A stretch of DNA of 64,000 nt from Pithys albifrons albifrons (Eukaryota; Chordata; Aves; Passeriformes; Thamnophilidae), in NCBI RefSeq assembly GCF_047495875.1, contig NC_092467.1, positions 32,587,378-32,651,377 on the forward strand, in the 5' to 3' direction. Of the stretch, positions 1-11,271 are shown piece after piece; positions within the stretch are counted from its first letter, which is position 1, and the number at the start of each line of letters is the position of its first letter. A program made the position numbers and the translations under genes. Under the pieces are notes generated by a model that was not told the origin of the DNA, ran no database searches, and saw only the letters and a list, made by a program, of their open reading frames with translations.

Positions 1-268
1 ATTGGAAAAGAGGAGAGTGTGATTAATGGGATTGGAGTGCCGGGGTTTGGCAATTGTGGCCCAGGCCATGGTCAGAAAGCATCCGGCGCCTGCTCCGCAA
101 TACCCGCAGGCAAGAGGGAAGGAGTGGGAAGCAGGAGCTGTGAACGCTCCAGTGGAGTGGTGGTGGCCAAGAAGGGACAGTCAAAACCCAGACCTCTTGG
201 TCTCTGTGCCCTGGTTGCCACAAAAAGCAGGATGGGCATGGCCAGAACATAACTGTGAGGATGCCAGG

Positions 269-682
269 AGCAGTGCCATTCGGGTGCCAGGAGTGGTGCC
301 ATTCGGGTGCCAAGAGCAGTGCCGTTCAGGTACTGGGAGCAGTGCTGTTTGGGTGTTAGGAGCAGTGCCGTTTGGGTGTTAGGAGCGGTGCCGTTCAGGT
401 ACTGGGAGCAGTGCCGTTTGGGTGTTAGGAGCAGTGCCGTTTGGGTGCCAAGAGCGGTGCCGTTTGGGTGCCAGGAGCGGTGCCGTTCAGGTACTGGGAG
501 CAGTGCCGTTTGGGTGTCAGGAACGGTGCCGTTTGGGTACTGGGAGCAGTGCCGTTTGGGTGTTAGGAGCGGTGCAGTTTGGGTACTGGGAGCAGTGCCG
601 TTTGGGTGTTAGGAGCGGTGCCGTTTGGGTGCCAGGAGCGGTGCCGTTCAGGTGCCGGGAGCGGTGCCGTTCCCTGTGCAGG
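269..682. repeat. 23-base minisatellite, 18 copies
   Basis: Exactly 23-base periodicity with no indels over 18 units. Units share AGCRGTGCCGTTTGGGTG and differ in the last five bases (TTAGG, CCAGG, ACTGG types). As 23 is not a multiple of 3, the open frames across it merely cycle through all frames and are not genes. Confidence 0.95.
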
Positions 683-3600
683 CTCTGGAGCGGGGAATAC
701 CCTCCTGACTCGCAGTTATCCCTCCCTGCCCCTCCAAGGCATGTCTGTGCAGCGCAGGGTTTGGAGATACCTGGAGCGCGTCTGCCCCGATACTGGGAGC
801 GCTGCAGCCGCGGCGCGGTGTCCCTCTTGGGGAGTTTCTGTTTTTGAGAGATTTCAAGATTTGCCTTTTCAAAGGCTCAGCAGAGGCAGGTCGGGGCAGA
901 TTTGCAGAGAAGTGTGTGCCCTGTGCTGAACTCTTCGAAGAATCTGGGTCCTGCACATCCCTGCGCAACAGCCAAGCCTTTGGAAGCGCAGGGAGCCTGC
1001 TGGTGGGAGCGGGCTGTGGAGCCCAGGCTGCCCAGCGCTGCCGGCGGGTCAGGAGGGCAGCACTGAGGGTGGAAGCAGGACTGGAGCTGCGTTCTGCTCC
1101 CAGAGATCTCACCTGGGCAGCCAGGCCTTCCCGGAGCACTTCTGAAGAACCCCCCGGAGCTACAATTGCAGCAGAATTGAGCCGCTCGCCTGCTTTGATT
1201 TTAGCTTCAAAGGAGAGCTGGCGAATAATGGATGTTTCAGTTCAGTGGCTGACTGAAAAAATTGGGGTTAGGAGGCTGGTGAGGAGAGCGTGGGGAAATC
1301 TGGCTGCAGTTAAAATGTATCCGAAACTTCTTAGGGAAGCAGAAGCCCAAAGTTTCATTTTTGGTCAGCCTGAAGTGCTGCCTTCAATCCAAACTGAAGT
1401 ATCTTGATTTTGGTGTCAACTCTTTGTAACTCCTTTAAGAAAGAATTCTCTGATGATGGTTTCAGCTTGAAAAATTAACAGTTTTATTTGGCAAGTCTCA
1501 CAGGGAACTATGTTGACATTTGGAGAGATACTGCACCTTTTTCCAGTCAGACCCTCTTGGCTTGACTTGAACCACTTTTTCAAATAGCTGTTGGTCTTTC
1601 TGAAATCCAAGCTTTGCTCATGAAATTGTTGCTCCCAGTCAAAAAAAAAAGTGTCCTTCAGCTGTTTCTGAGCTTAACACTGGTGACTGCAGCATCTTCT
1701 TACTCACTTCAGGAGCAATTCAAATGTTACCTGTAGGGTTTAAAGACACATTTCTGACCTTACCTGTGGCATTGCCTTGCAGCAATTTGACATCACTTCA
1801 GAGCCCATTCCAGACTCTGTAGGGATAAGTTTTCTGGGAGAAGGCCTTGACCCTGGGGAAGCCACTGACCCTTTCAGTCACCAAGACAGCCCCTTGCTGA
1901 CTTCCAGGTGTATTTTGAGCAGAAAGTTGCTCAGACTTTCAGCAGGAAGTTGCACATGGGGTGATGGCACATTTCCAACATTTGTGTGTGTGCCTTTCCT
2001 AACAGATCCGTCCACACTGCTCAGCAAAGCCCTGTAAAGTGTTGTGGGCTGCTTTGTGAGAATGACAAAGGGTTTTTAACTGGGGAGTTGGTAGTTTGAA
2101 CTGCCATCAGGGTTTGGAATGATAAAATAATACTTACTGACAGTATTCTTTATCCCTCTTAGGAGATCTCCAGCCACGAGTCAGCCACCTGTCTCCAGGG
2201 TTAACCTGCAAGGTACGTGTGGGACTTTGGGAATCACCTGCAAAGCCAAACTCAGGTGGCACTTATTGCACAGTTTTACTCACAGCTGCTTCTCTGCCCC
2301 CTCCCTGGTACAATTCTGGGCTCACAGAGCTTCTTCTGGGTTAATCCTGCAAAACCAATATGGGAGAACCTTCAGGCTCAAAATATTGTTAGTTTTTTAA
2401 TGGTTTGGTTTGGGGTTTGTCTTGTATATTAGCTCAGGAGATGAACATGATTTTGGTTTGATAGTCATGGCCACACTGACTGCTGCTCTCTGAGTCCCTG
2501 TGTGCACAGGCCTGGACAAGCCCCAGCCCACGAGCCTTGAACAGGCTCAGACACAGCTGTATTTTTTTTTATCCTGTTTATTTCAGTTTGTTTCCATGTG
2601 ATCTGTGTAAAAATGGCAATCCCCAAAACCCTCCTCAGGTGCAACTTCCTCTGCTTCCTGCTGGGTGACCCCCGAGGGGGCTCAGCACCAGGGCAGGGTG
2701 GGGTGGGCACGATGTGGGGGCTGCTCAGGCAGGGAGAGACACTGAGGATGAGGAGCAGAGGCAGCTGCTGCTGACTTAGCCAGGCTGCTTTATTTTAACC
2801 CCTGGTGTAGCCATGCAGTGCCAAGGGCCTGTTGGACCCCACTCAGGGTCAGAGCTGGCCCTACTTGCGCTGATTCAAAGGTTGCTCCCGCAATGAAGGA
2901 GATAAGATTTGGAGCAGTGCCCATCTGTAAGGTTTAATCTCAGCCTTTCCAATAATTACGTGCTTGGAGGGGCTAATAAAGCTTAATTTTTATAGCCTGT
3001 GAAGCCTGAATAACTATAATTTCCTTTTGTGCTGTGTGTTATTTATTCTCAGGGGACACGTAGAGTCCCGAGGACTTCCAGTTTAGGTTCCTCCAAACTT
3101 GTTAATGGGATGTGGAAACCTGTGATGCAGAAACAAAACTGTCCAACACGATCTTAAGCTTCTCTTTCACTCCCTGTCTGTGAACAGCGTGCAGTCTGAA
3201 CTAGCAGGAATGCAATTCCTCACTGCATTTGAAGTTGGTTTTAGCAAGACTTAAATTTCGTGCACATGTGAAGAAAAAATAATGGAAAATTTCATAAGCT
3301 TTCCACAGCTCTGTTTATATAAGTTACAGAATCTAATAATGAGGAGAGAATGCCCTTCCAGGAATATTTAAGTTAATTTTCTTAACATTTTCTGTGGAAA
3401 AATTTGCTTTCAATTTTTAACACTTTGGGGTATTTTTCTACAGTATTTCCAGCAGGAGTTGTAGGATAATTGTTACTTTTCAGCTAACCCAAACCTCTGA
3501 TGCTGGGAAATCATGAGAATTCCTTTGGGGCTGAAGGGTTTGATACTCATAATTGTAGAGCAGGTTTTGTGTTACCCTGCAAAGGCTGGATTCCTGGCTC

Positions 3601-3814
3601 CCCAAGTAAATGGGTTCTTAACCATCAATCTTAACTGCTTTTACATGAAGTCTTCCCATGAAAGAACAAAAAGTCAGTTGTATCATTGCACTCTAACTAA
3701 ATCATCACACTCTGCAGGTAGGAAGAGCAAACATTTTTGAGACTGATGGGAAACTCTGATATTTCCTACATGAAAGCAGCTAATATTGACATTATTCACA
3801 ATCATAACACCTTC
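683..3814. other. No recognisable gene; inferred intron
   Basis: Moderately GC-rich at the start, then ordinary AT-rich single-copy DNA. Open frames are short, overlap in opposing directions and match nothing I recognise. Confidence 0.6.
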
Positions 3815-5095
3815 AGGATGGACAAGGGATCAGACCCAGCCAGGAGGGGTTTAGGAGGGGCAGGTCCTGTCTGACCAACCTGATCTCTTTTTACCATCAG
3901 GTGACCCACCTGGTGGATGAGGGGAAGGCTGTGGGTGTGTCTGTCTGGACTTCAGCAAGGCCTTTGACTCTGTCTCCCATAATATACTCCTGGAAAAGCT
4001 GGTAGCCCATGGCCTGGACAAGTGTACCCTCTCCTGGATTAAGAGCTGGCTGGAGGGTTGGGCCCAGAGAGTGCTGGTGAACGGAGCTGCATCCAGCTGG
4101 TCCCCAGTGGTGTCCCCAGGGGTCTGTGTTGGGCCCAGTCCTGTTTAATTAACATCTTTATTGATGATTTAGATGAGGGGATTGAGTCCATCATCAGCAA
4201 ATTTGCTGATGACACCAAGTTGGGAGGGAGTGTCGACCTGCTGGAAGGCAGGAGGGCTCTGCAGAGGGATCTGGATGGACTTGAGAGATGGGCTGATTGC
4301 AGTGGGATGGAGTTCAACAAGGCCAAGTGCAGGTCCTGCCCTTTGGCCACCCCAAGCCCTGCAGCGCTCCAGGCTGGGCACAGAGTGGCTGGAGAGCAGC
4401 CAGGCAGAGGGACCTGGGGGGACTGAGGGACAGGAAGCTCAACAGGAGCCACCAGTGTGCCCAGGTGGCCAAGAAGGCCAATGGGATCCTGGCCTGGATC
4501 CAAACTAGCGTGGCCAGCAGGGCCAGGGCAGTGACCCTTTCCCTGGACTCTGCCTTGGGGAGGCCACACCTTGAGTGTTGTGTTCAGTTCTGGGCCCCTC
4601 AGCTCAGGAAGGACATTGAGGGGCTGGAGCGGGGCCAGAGAAGAGCAACGAGGCTGGAGAAGGGACTGGAGCACAAGCCCTGTGGGGAGAGGCTGAGGGA
4701 GCTGGGGGTGTTCAGCCTGGAGAAGAGGAGGCTCAGAGGTGACCTCAGCACTGTCTGGAACTGCCTGAAGGGAAGTTCTGGCCAGGTGGGGGTTGGTCTC
4801 TTCTCCCAGGCACTCAGCAATAGGACAAGGGGGCACGATGGGCTCAAGCTCTGCCAGGGGAAATTGAAGTTGGAGATGAGAAAAAAATTCTTTGCAGAAA
4901 GAGTGCTCAGGGATTGGAATGGGCTGCCCAGAGAGGGGGTGGATTCCCCATCCCTGGAGGTTTTTCAGCTGAGCTTGGCCGTGGCACTGAGTGCCATGAT
5001 CTGGTAAAGGGACTGGAGTTGGACCAAGGGTTGGACTTGATGATCTCAGAGGTCTTTTCCAACCCAATCCATTCTATGATTCTATGATTCTATAA
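3815..5095 (+). mobile_element. CR1 LINE, 5'-truncated, with reverse transcriptase remains
   Basis: Reads as the end of the CR1 ORF2 reverse transcriptase: a DFSKAFDSVSHN-like stretch near 3950-3990, then IDDLDEGIE and FADDTKLGG near 4160-4220. The frame shifts near 4380-4420, and the C-terminal part (CAQVAKKANGILA, LEKRRLRGDL, WNGLPREGVDSPSLE) continues to a stop at about 5007. The 3' end carries the short ATTCTATG repeats at about 5070-5095. It is dead by frameshift and truncation. The long minus-strand frame across it is a shadow. Confidence 0.93.
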
Positions 5096-6395
5096 CCCTT
5101 TACTTTCTAAGGAATTTTCCATTTAAATGCAGCAAAAATGGAGATTTTTAGGGATTTTTTTTCAGTGTTTTCAGCTTTTTTTTCCCCTTGATGGCTTCTG
5201 ATGTGGAAATTATGAACGGAAGGAGAGATTTTCCTATCAGAACACTTCCAGTTCTGTGCCAATGGCTCCTGTGGCTGAAAGGATGCCGAGTTTTTCCTGA
5301 AAGTTTTGCAGAAGGAAGCAGTCATGTTTTGATTGGGACTAGGCTGTGTTACATCCCTCTAGATAAAAGAATGTGTTTTGGAAAGAAATGGATTTCTGTT
5401 CTCTAGGATGGTTCACCAGCAAAGCTTGGACGTTTATTTTAGCTCTCCCCTGTCCCCCATTGATTCATGGATTTACCACAATGCATTGACATCACTGGGA
5501 GCACGTCCCGTGTGTCTCCTCTTATTTGTCATTAGGGGAGTGATTTATATCCCGTTCTGAGAAGTGCAGAACTCAGGGTTTAAAGCAAAGGAGCCTGCAT
5601 TAATAAAATTACCCTGGAGGGAGAAAAATTCCATCCAGCATTTGCACTGCAAGCAACACATGCCAGCTGTTTACTCCAGCTGGAATATTACAGGCTTTGT
5701 CCGTTGTTTCAAACCCAGAGCAGCCAAATCTGCTGCTGGTGTTGCATCACTGAGGACCCAGGCCCGTGGTGAAATAAATGAGCTGTAGTAAAATGAGGAA
5801 ATTCTTTTTTGCTTTCATTTTCTTGAAACTGTGAAAACTTCTGGCCAGGTTTTTCATGGGACAAAGTGCTTTGAAAGCCACTGCTGGTGTCACTGTGAAT
5901 TTCAGGGCTTTCTTAACCTTGTCACCACAGCCAGAGTAGGAAGAGGAATATGTATTGAACATCCTGTGTTTTGTCCTTGGTATCAGCTGAAGTAAATCTG
6001 GCAGATTTTTCCTGTTATTTTGTTATAAGTGCAGATCACAGGAACGAACAAAATCGCTTTTATGAATTAACCAAGAATCCATAACAAGGAAATAGGGAAC
6101 TGTAGCAAAAAGTACGTAAATCCTTAATTATCTGGTGAACTCCACACGGGGAGGATAATGGGAATGCTGTGGTGTGTAGCATCGTGGGGTCATGAACGGG
6201 AGCTACCAGCACCTCCTCAGGCCTTACAGAAACAATGACACAAACACATTGGCACACAAGTGGCTGTGAAGTTTCTTTCTCCTCTTCCCCTTTTGTTCCC
6301 TTTAAATGCCACCTCTGCCGCCGTTATGTTCGTTGACCTTGAGGGGAGAACTCATTGCAGTTACAACTTCCTCATGAGGGGCAGAGAAGGGGCAG
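5096..6395. other. No recognisable gene; inferred intron
   Basis: AT-leaning DNA with short open frames only. Nothing recognised. Confidence 0.55.
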
Positions 6396-6905
6396 GCACT
6401 GATCTCTGCTGTGTGGGACCAGGGACAGCACCCAGGGAATGGCTGGAGCTGTGCCAGGGCAGGGACAGCACCCAGGGAATGGCTGGAGCTGTGCCAGGGC
6501 AGGGACAGGGCACAGGGAATGGCTGGAGCTGTGCCAGGGCAGGGACAGGGCACAGGGAATGGCTGGAGCTGTGCCAGGGCAGGGACAGGGCACAGGGAAT
6601 GGCTGGAGCTGTGCCAGGGCAGGGACAGCACCCAGGGAATGGCTGGAGCTGTGCCAGGGCAGGGACAGGGCACAGGGAATGGCTGGAGCTGTGCCAGGGC
6701 AGAGTCAGGTTGGATCTCAGGGAAACTTCTTCCCCCAGAGGGTGGTGGGCACTGACCAGGCTCCCCAGGGCAGTGGGCACAGCCCCAAGGCTGTCAGAGC
6801 TCCAGGAGTGTTTGGATAATGCTCTGGGGCACAGGGAGTGACTCCTGGGAATGGATTGGGCTGGATGGTTCCTTGTGGGTCCTTCCAGCTCAGGGATTCT
6901 GTGCT
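6396..6905 (+). mobile_element. CR1-family 3' end carrying a 40-base tandem array
   Basis: From about 6700 to 6905 this is a CR1-type 3' end (GGTTGGATCTCAGGGAAA, CCCCAGAGGGTGGTGGGCA, then GTCCTTCCAGCTCAGG and a TTCTGTG tail). Upstream, a 40-base segment of the same element is repeated seven times (6421-6700). A near relative with the same layout lies at 55985-56722. Confidence 0.8.
6421..6700 (+). repeat. 40-base tandem repeat, 7 copies, inside a CR1 element
   Basis: AGCTGTGCCAGGGCAGGGAC recurs at exactly 40-base steps (AGCTG at 6447, 6487, 6527, 6567, 6607, 6647, 6687). Two unit types alternate, with ACAGCACCC or ACAGGGCAC. Confidence 0.95.
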
Positions 6906-9900
6906 GCCTTGGGCTCAGCAAATCCATCAGCACTTTCTCTTCTTTGTTCAGCTCTCCCCTCCCCTGACACCCCTGAATGGTCTGCAGTTCCTACCCATCT
7001 GATTCAACTAGTAACATCTTTAACCAGCAACAAGTCTGGCCATTCCTGCTTTGTTTTGTTCTTCCACATTTGTTGACTTCACTGACCCATCTTCCCTCTG
7101 AATTGAATAATCTTTCACTGGTTGCCACCTTCAGCCTAAGCCTCTTATTCTTCCACTCTTTCTGCTACAAACTTTTCCCCATCTATTTTGTTCCCTTTGT
7201 GTTATTCCAAGGATTTTTTTCACATTTTACCACGTTCTTTCTCTCAGCTTAGCACAGGATCAGTGCTGTTTGCTTGCCTTGACAGTGGTTGTGTGCCTGG
7301 TTTTAGCTGGACTAGCACAATTCCTCATGCCATCCCCTCACCTTGGGCTCTGAGGTACCTGAGCCCCTTCCTGCCCATCAGAGGTTGTGGAGAAAGACCA
7401 TTCCTAGTCATGATACACCTGGGAGTGAGAAGCCTCTTGAATGACCAGGGACACAGTGGGGAGGTGGCACATCTGAGGCATTTGCAGAGACTTCTCAGCA
7501 GCAGGCAATGCCCCTTGGATACTCTCAGCACTGAATAATTAGAGTCTGTCCTCCCAATTAATTATACACCCAGCAATATAATAAACCCTGCCCCCCCTTG
7601 CAGCCCTTGGCTTGGGGGTGCAGCACTTTGGGGTATGGCACACATGGGCTTTCCAGGGCTCATGGGATTCCAGCTTGGTTAAAATTCCTCCCTGGGGATG
7701 GGAGTGAAGGATTGGTGTTTTTCTTGCTTGTGCCTTGGCCTCTGCTTTCCTGTACATCTGCACGTTTGTCTGCCCTTCTCACATGCCTTTACACGACCTC
7801 AAAACTTGCACTCTTTCATTTTTCCTGTGGGTGTAAGATGTACACAGACCCGTGCACGAACGTTTGTATAAAGCATAAACAAAGACTGGATAATGCTGGT
7901 GCTTGTGCTAATGAGAGCCCAAACTTTTGGTAGGAGTTAACGAGCCCGTGTGCATCAAAGTCAGCTCTGGGTTACAAATACCTATAAATCCCAGGTAATT
8001 AGTGTGGAGCTGGTGCTCTTGCACCACCCTCCCTCTGCCTGGCGTGCAGAGAATGGCTCTGGGCACACACGAAATTCATTTTGAAATTCTGTTGATCTGC
8101 TGTGAGTTTGGCTGAAGATTTGACCTTTTGATTTTGAGAGCACTTTCAAAAGTCAAGTGGATGTGGTGCTTTGGACCTTTACAAGAGTGCAGAGGAGCCA
8201 CGTGTTACCAAGCAGCTGACCTGAAGAGTAACTGTTTGCGTGCCCAGCAAACTCAGTGGTGCTGTCGACTTACCTGAAAATATTATCACCCACACATATT
8301 ATTTTTAAAGGTTGCAGTGCCAGGATGATGCAGATTATTCAGAAACTCAACAAAACTGTGAAAGAAATCAGATAGATAATCAGCTCAATGACGTGACTGA
8401 GGGCTGTGGAGTGATGAAGTGATTCTTGCTGCTTGTGAGATGAGAAGTGCGTTTCCAAGGGAAGTGCCAAAGTTCCCTACAGGAAAAGCGAGCGGGGCTG
8501 AGCCTGCGGGGGGAGCGCCGAGGCCCTTCCCGGCGCTCCGGGGGCAGTTCATTCCTGCCGGGAGTCCGCTCCGCGTGTTGCGCCCGCCTGCGAGCGCACA
8601 CCCCCTGCAAGTTGGACTCATGCATCTTAGTAAGTATTTCAGTTATGCTATTGACGTCAATGCAGTCATTAAATAGATTGCCGGCCCTCCCATCGGCAGA
8701 CCTGTGCCAAAGACCTAGAGGCAGACACATTTTAAAAGAGGAACATCAGGTTTTCTTTTAGCGTTTGGAGAGAATGAGGGAAAAGTTTCTTCTGAAGTCA
8801 CTGCGCTCTGCAGTAGGGGTGGGTTTTCCCTTAATTTTCCAAGGCTCATTTTCTGCGAAGATAATGGCTGTGTTTTATTGAACACACGTTTGGTATGTTA
8901 CTGTTCACGTAAACGGCTCCAAATGAGACTAAAGAGCAATTTTTGTGATCAGCTCAGGCTGAAAAATGACACTGGTTTTAGGTCTCCCGACTAGATTTAT
9001 TTGTGTACTGAGTGACAGAAGGTATTCAGGCAAACCTGCTTAGCCTTTGACTCCCGAAATTCTGCAAGGATTCATTTCATGACATCTATATAAGAAAATA
9101 GCCTTCATTTCTCCTCGGCAGGCTCTGAAGACATACAAGCTAATCATGACTCCATAGCAACGGATAAAAACTGTTTTCCCCTCCGCCCCACCTGTGGATG
9201 TCACATGAAGATGCTACACGTGCTGCTGCCATCAGGAGCCTGTCACTCCCCGGGGCCAGCTGCCATCTGTGGCTGGGGCAGGGATGCCAGCGGGACTCCC
9301 TGTGTGCACTCCCACTGTCCTGCTGTATTCCTGAGGCAGGCTGGGCTCTCCTGGGCTGTCAGGACAACCATTCATCCCCTGTGGGAGATACCGGTCTACC
9401 AGAGCTGGAGGCAGCTCTGAGCTGTGCAGTTCCCTTTTCCCAGTGTCAGGAATGGCTCTGGACAGAGGCTCCAAAGGGGCTGCAAGCTGAGAATCCCAGG
9501 ACACACATAGATGGTCTCCTCAGCCAGGTGGAGGGAGCACCTTTCCTTTGACAAGAGGAGCAGGTATGTGTTAACAGCAGCAGCAACGTGTTCTGGAAGA
9601 ACAGCCAGGGAGTGAAACCTCTGGGGTTTTGTTGAGGTGGTCACTTCACTGATGATCCCACTGGATAAATCCATAGAAACAGTCATGGTTTATTCACAGG
9701 GCTCTGTCTGGTGGGTGGGTTCCTTTGGAATGGCCCAGACAGCTGTGGACCCAAGGTGGCAATGAAGAGACCTTGGGAATGGCACCATCCCATGGTGTCC
9801 CCAAATCCACCCTGCTCCTGGAGCACAGGTCAAGCCCTGGCAGCTCCGTGTTCTCTGCTCACTCCCATCCCGCTGGATTGCGTCAGGCCTCTGCAGAGAC

Positions 9901-10530
9901 AATGAGGCTTTGCCCTTGCTAATATCAGAGTCGATACAATCTGTGTTCCTTTTGTTTGCTGCACAGTTGCTGTGGGTGAGATTTTGACAGCGCAGCCTTC
10001 AGCGCCCTGAATCAGTTCCATATGAGAAGGAGAAATGTGTGCTGGATCAGAGCGAAAAAACAGCCCAAACCAAACAAAACCACCCAAACCAAACTTCTGG
10101 CAGGCTGAGTTATTTTTTTTAGGTTGTGGGGCATGGTCCGTGCATGCCTTAGTGGTGAACAGGGTTCTTCTTCTTCCCACTGCTTTGAGCCCCTTCAGCT
10201 TCCATGTCTTCAGCATTTTCCAGCCAAGAGGGAGCTGAAATGGTTTCCCAAAAGCACCCACCAGCTCATCCCCACAGGAGCTCTGTATGTTTGTCCTTCC
10301 TGCCTCAGGGCAGCAGCATCGTGTCCTGGCCACAGCTGGCCATGGGACTGTGGGGCTGCATCTGCATCCCCATGCAGAGACATTCCCAGAGCCATCAGCC
10401 TGTCCTGGCGTGGTCTCAATGTCCTAAACTTTGTCCTCCTGCAGGATCTGGTTCCAAGTGTAAGTTGCTTTCTTCTCGTGTTTTAAAAAGTATTCATAAT
10501 GTTGTGTTTTGGTGCTCAGGGGCCAAATCA
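6906..10530. other. No recognisable gene apart from the CpG patch at about 8.5 kb
   Basis: Single-copy DNA of mixed composition. Open frames are short and overlap on both strands. Confidence 0.55.
8480..8665 (+). promoter_or_regulatory. Small CpG-rich patch with perfect CRE palindrome; candidate regulatory element
   Basis: About 120 bases of CpG-rich DNA (8490-8605) are followed by a strong donor-like sequence (gcatctta|gtaagt at about 8630) and a perfect TGACGTCA at 8652-8659. It lies in the inferred upstream intron. Genes that hydrolyse cAMP are often induced by CREB, but the link to PDE4B is inference. Confidence 0.35.
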
Positions 10531-11271
10531 TTTGGTTTGTAGTTGGGCAGGAATTCCTGAATACTTTTTGTAATTCTTAGTCTTGGTGGGAGCAGGTTTA
10601 GGTCCAGTTTGGAGGGTCATACACAGAGGTTCACATCATTTGGTTTGTAGTTGGGCAGGAATTCCTGAATACTTTTTTGTAATTATTAGTCTTGGTGGGA
10701 GCAGGATTAGGTCCAGCTTGGAGGGTCATACACAGAGGTTCACATCATTTGGTTTGTAGTTGGGCAGGAATTCCTGAATACTTTTTTGTAATTCTTAGTC
10801 TTGGTAGGAGCAGGATTAGGTCCAGTTTGGAGAGTCACACACAGAGGTTCACATCATTTGGTTTGTAGTTGGGCAGGAATTCCTGAATATTTTTTTGTAA
10901 TTCTTAGTCTTGGTGGGAGCAGGTTTAGGTCCAGTTTGGAGAGTCACACACAGAGGTTCACATTATTTTTTTGTAGTTGGGCAGGAATTCCTGAATAATT
11001 TTTGTAATTCTTAGTCTTGGTGGGAGCAGGTTTAGGTCCAGTTTGGAGGGTCATACACAGAGGTTCACATCATTTGGTTTGTAGTTGGGCAGGAATTCCT
11101 GAATACTTTTTTGTAATTCTTAGTCTTGGTGGGAGCAGGTTTAGGTCCAGTTTGGAGAGTCACACACAGAGGTTCACATCATTTGGTTTGTAGTTGGGCA
11201 GGAATTCCTGAATAATTTTTGTAATTCTTAGTCTTGGTGGGAGCAGGATTAGGTCCAATTTGGAGGGTCAT
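10531..11271. repeat. 109-base tandem repeat, about 6.8 copies
   Basis: The phrase TTTGGTTTGTAGTTGGGCAG (or a variant) begins units at 10531, 10639, 10748, 10857, 10966, 11073 and 11182, a spacing of 107-109 bases. Units are nearly identical, which suggests recent expansion or homogenisation. Confidence 0.95.

Noticed and set aside
4039..5067. 342-residue minus-strand frame
   Set aside because: It is antisense to a CR1 reverse transcriptase remnant; the sense strand shows the recognisable protein motifs.
3815..5095. Possible retroviral (ERV) pol fragment
   Set aside because: The FADDTKL motif, the LPREGVDSPSLE C-terminus and the ATTCTATG tail fit the CR1 LINE family rather than a retrovirus; no LTR is seen.
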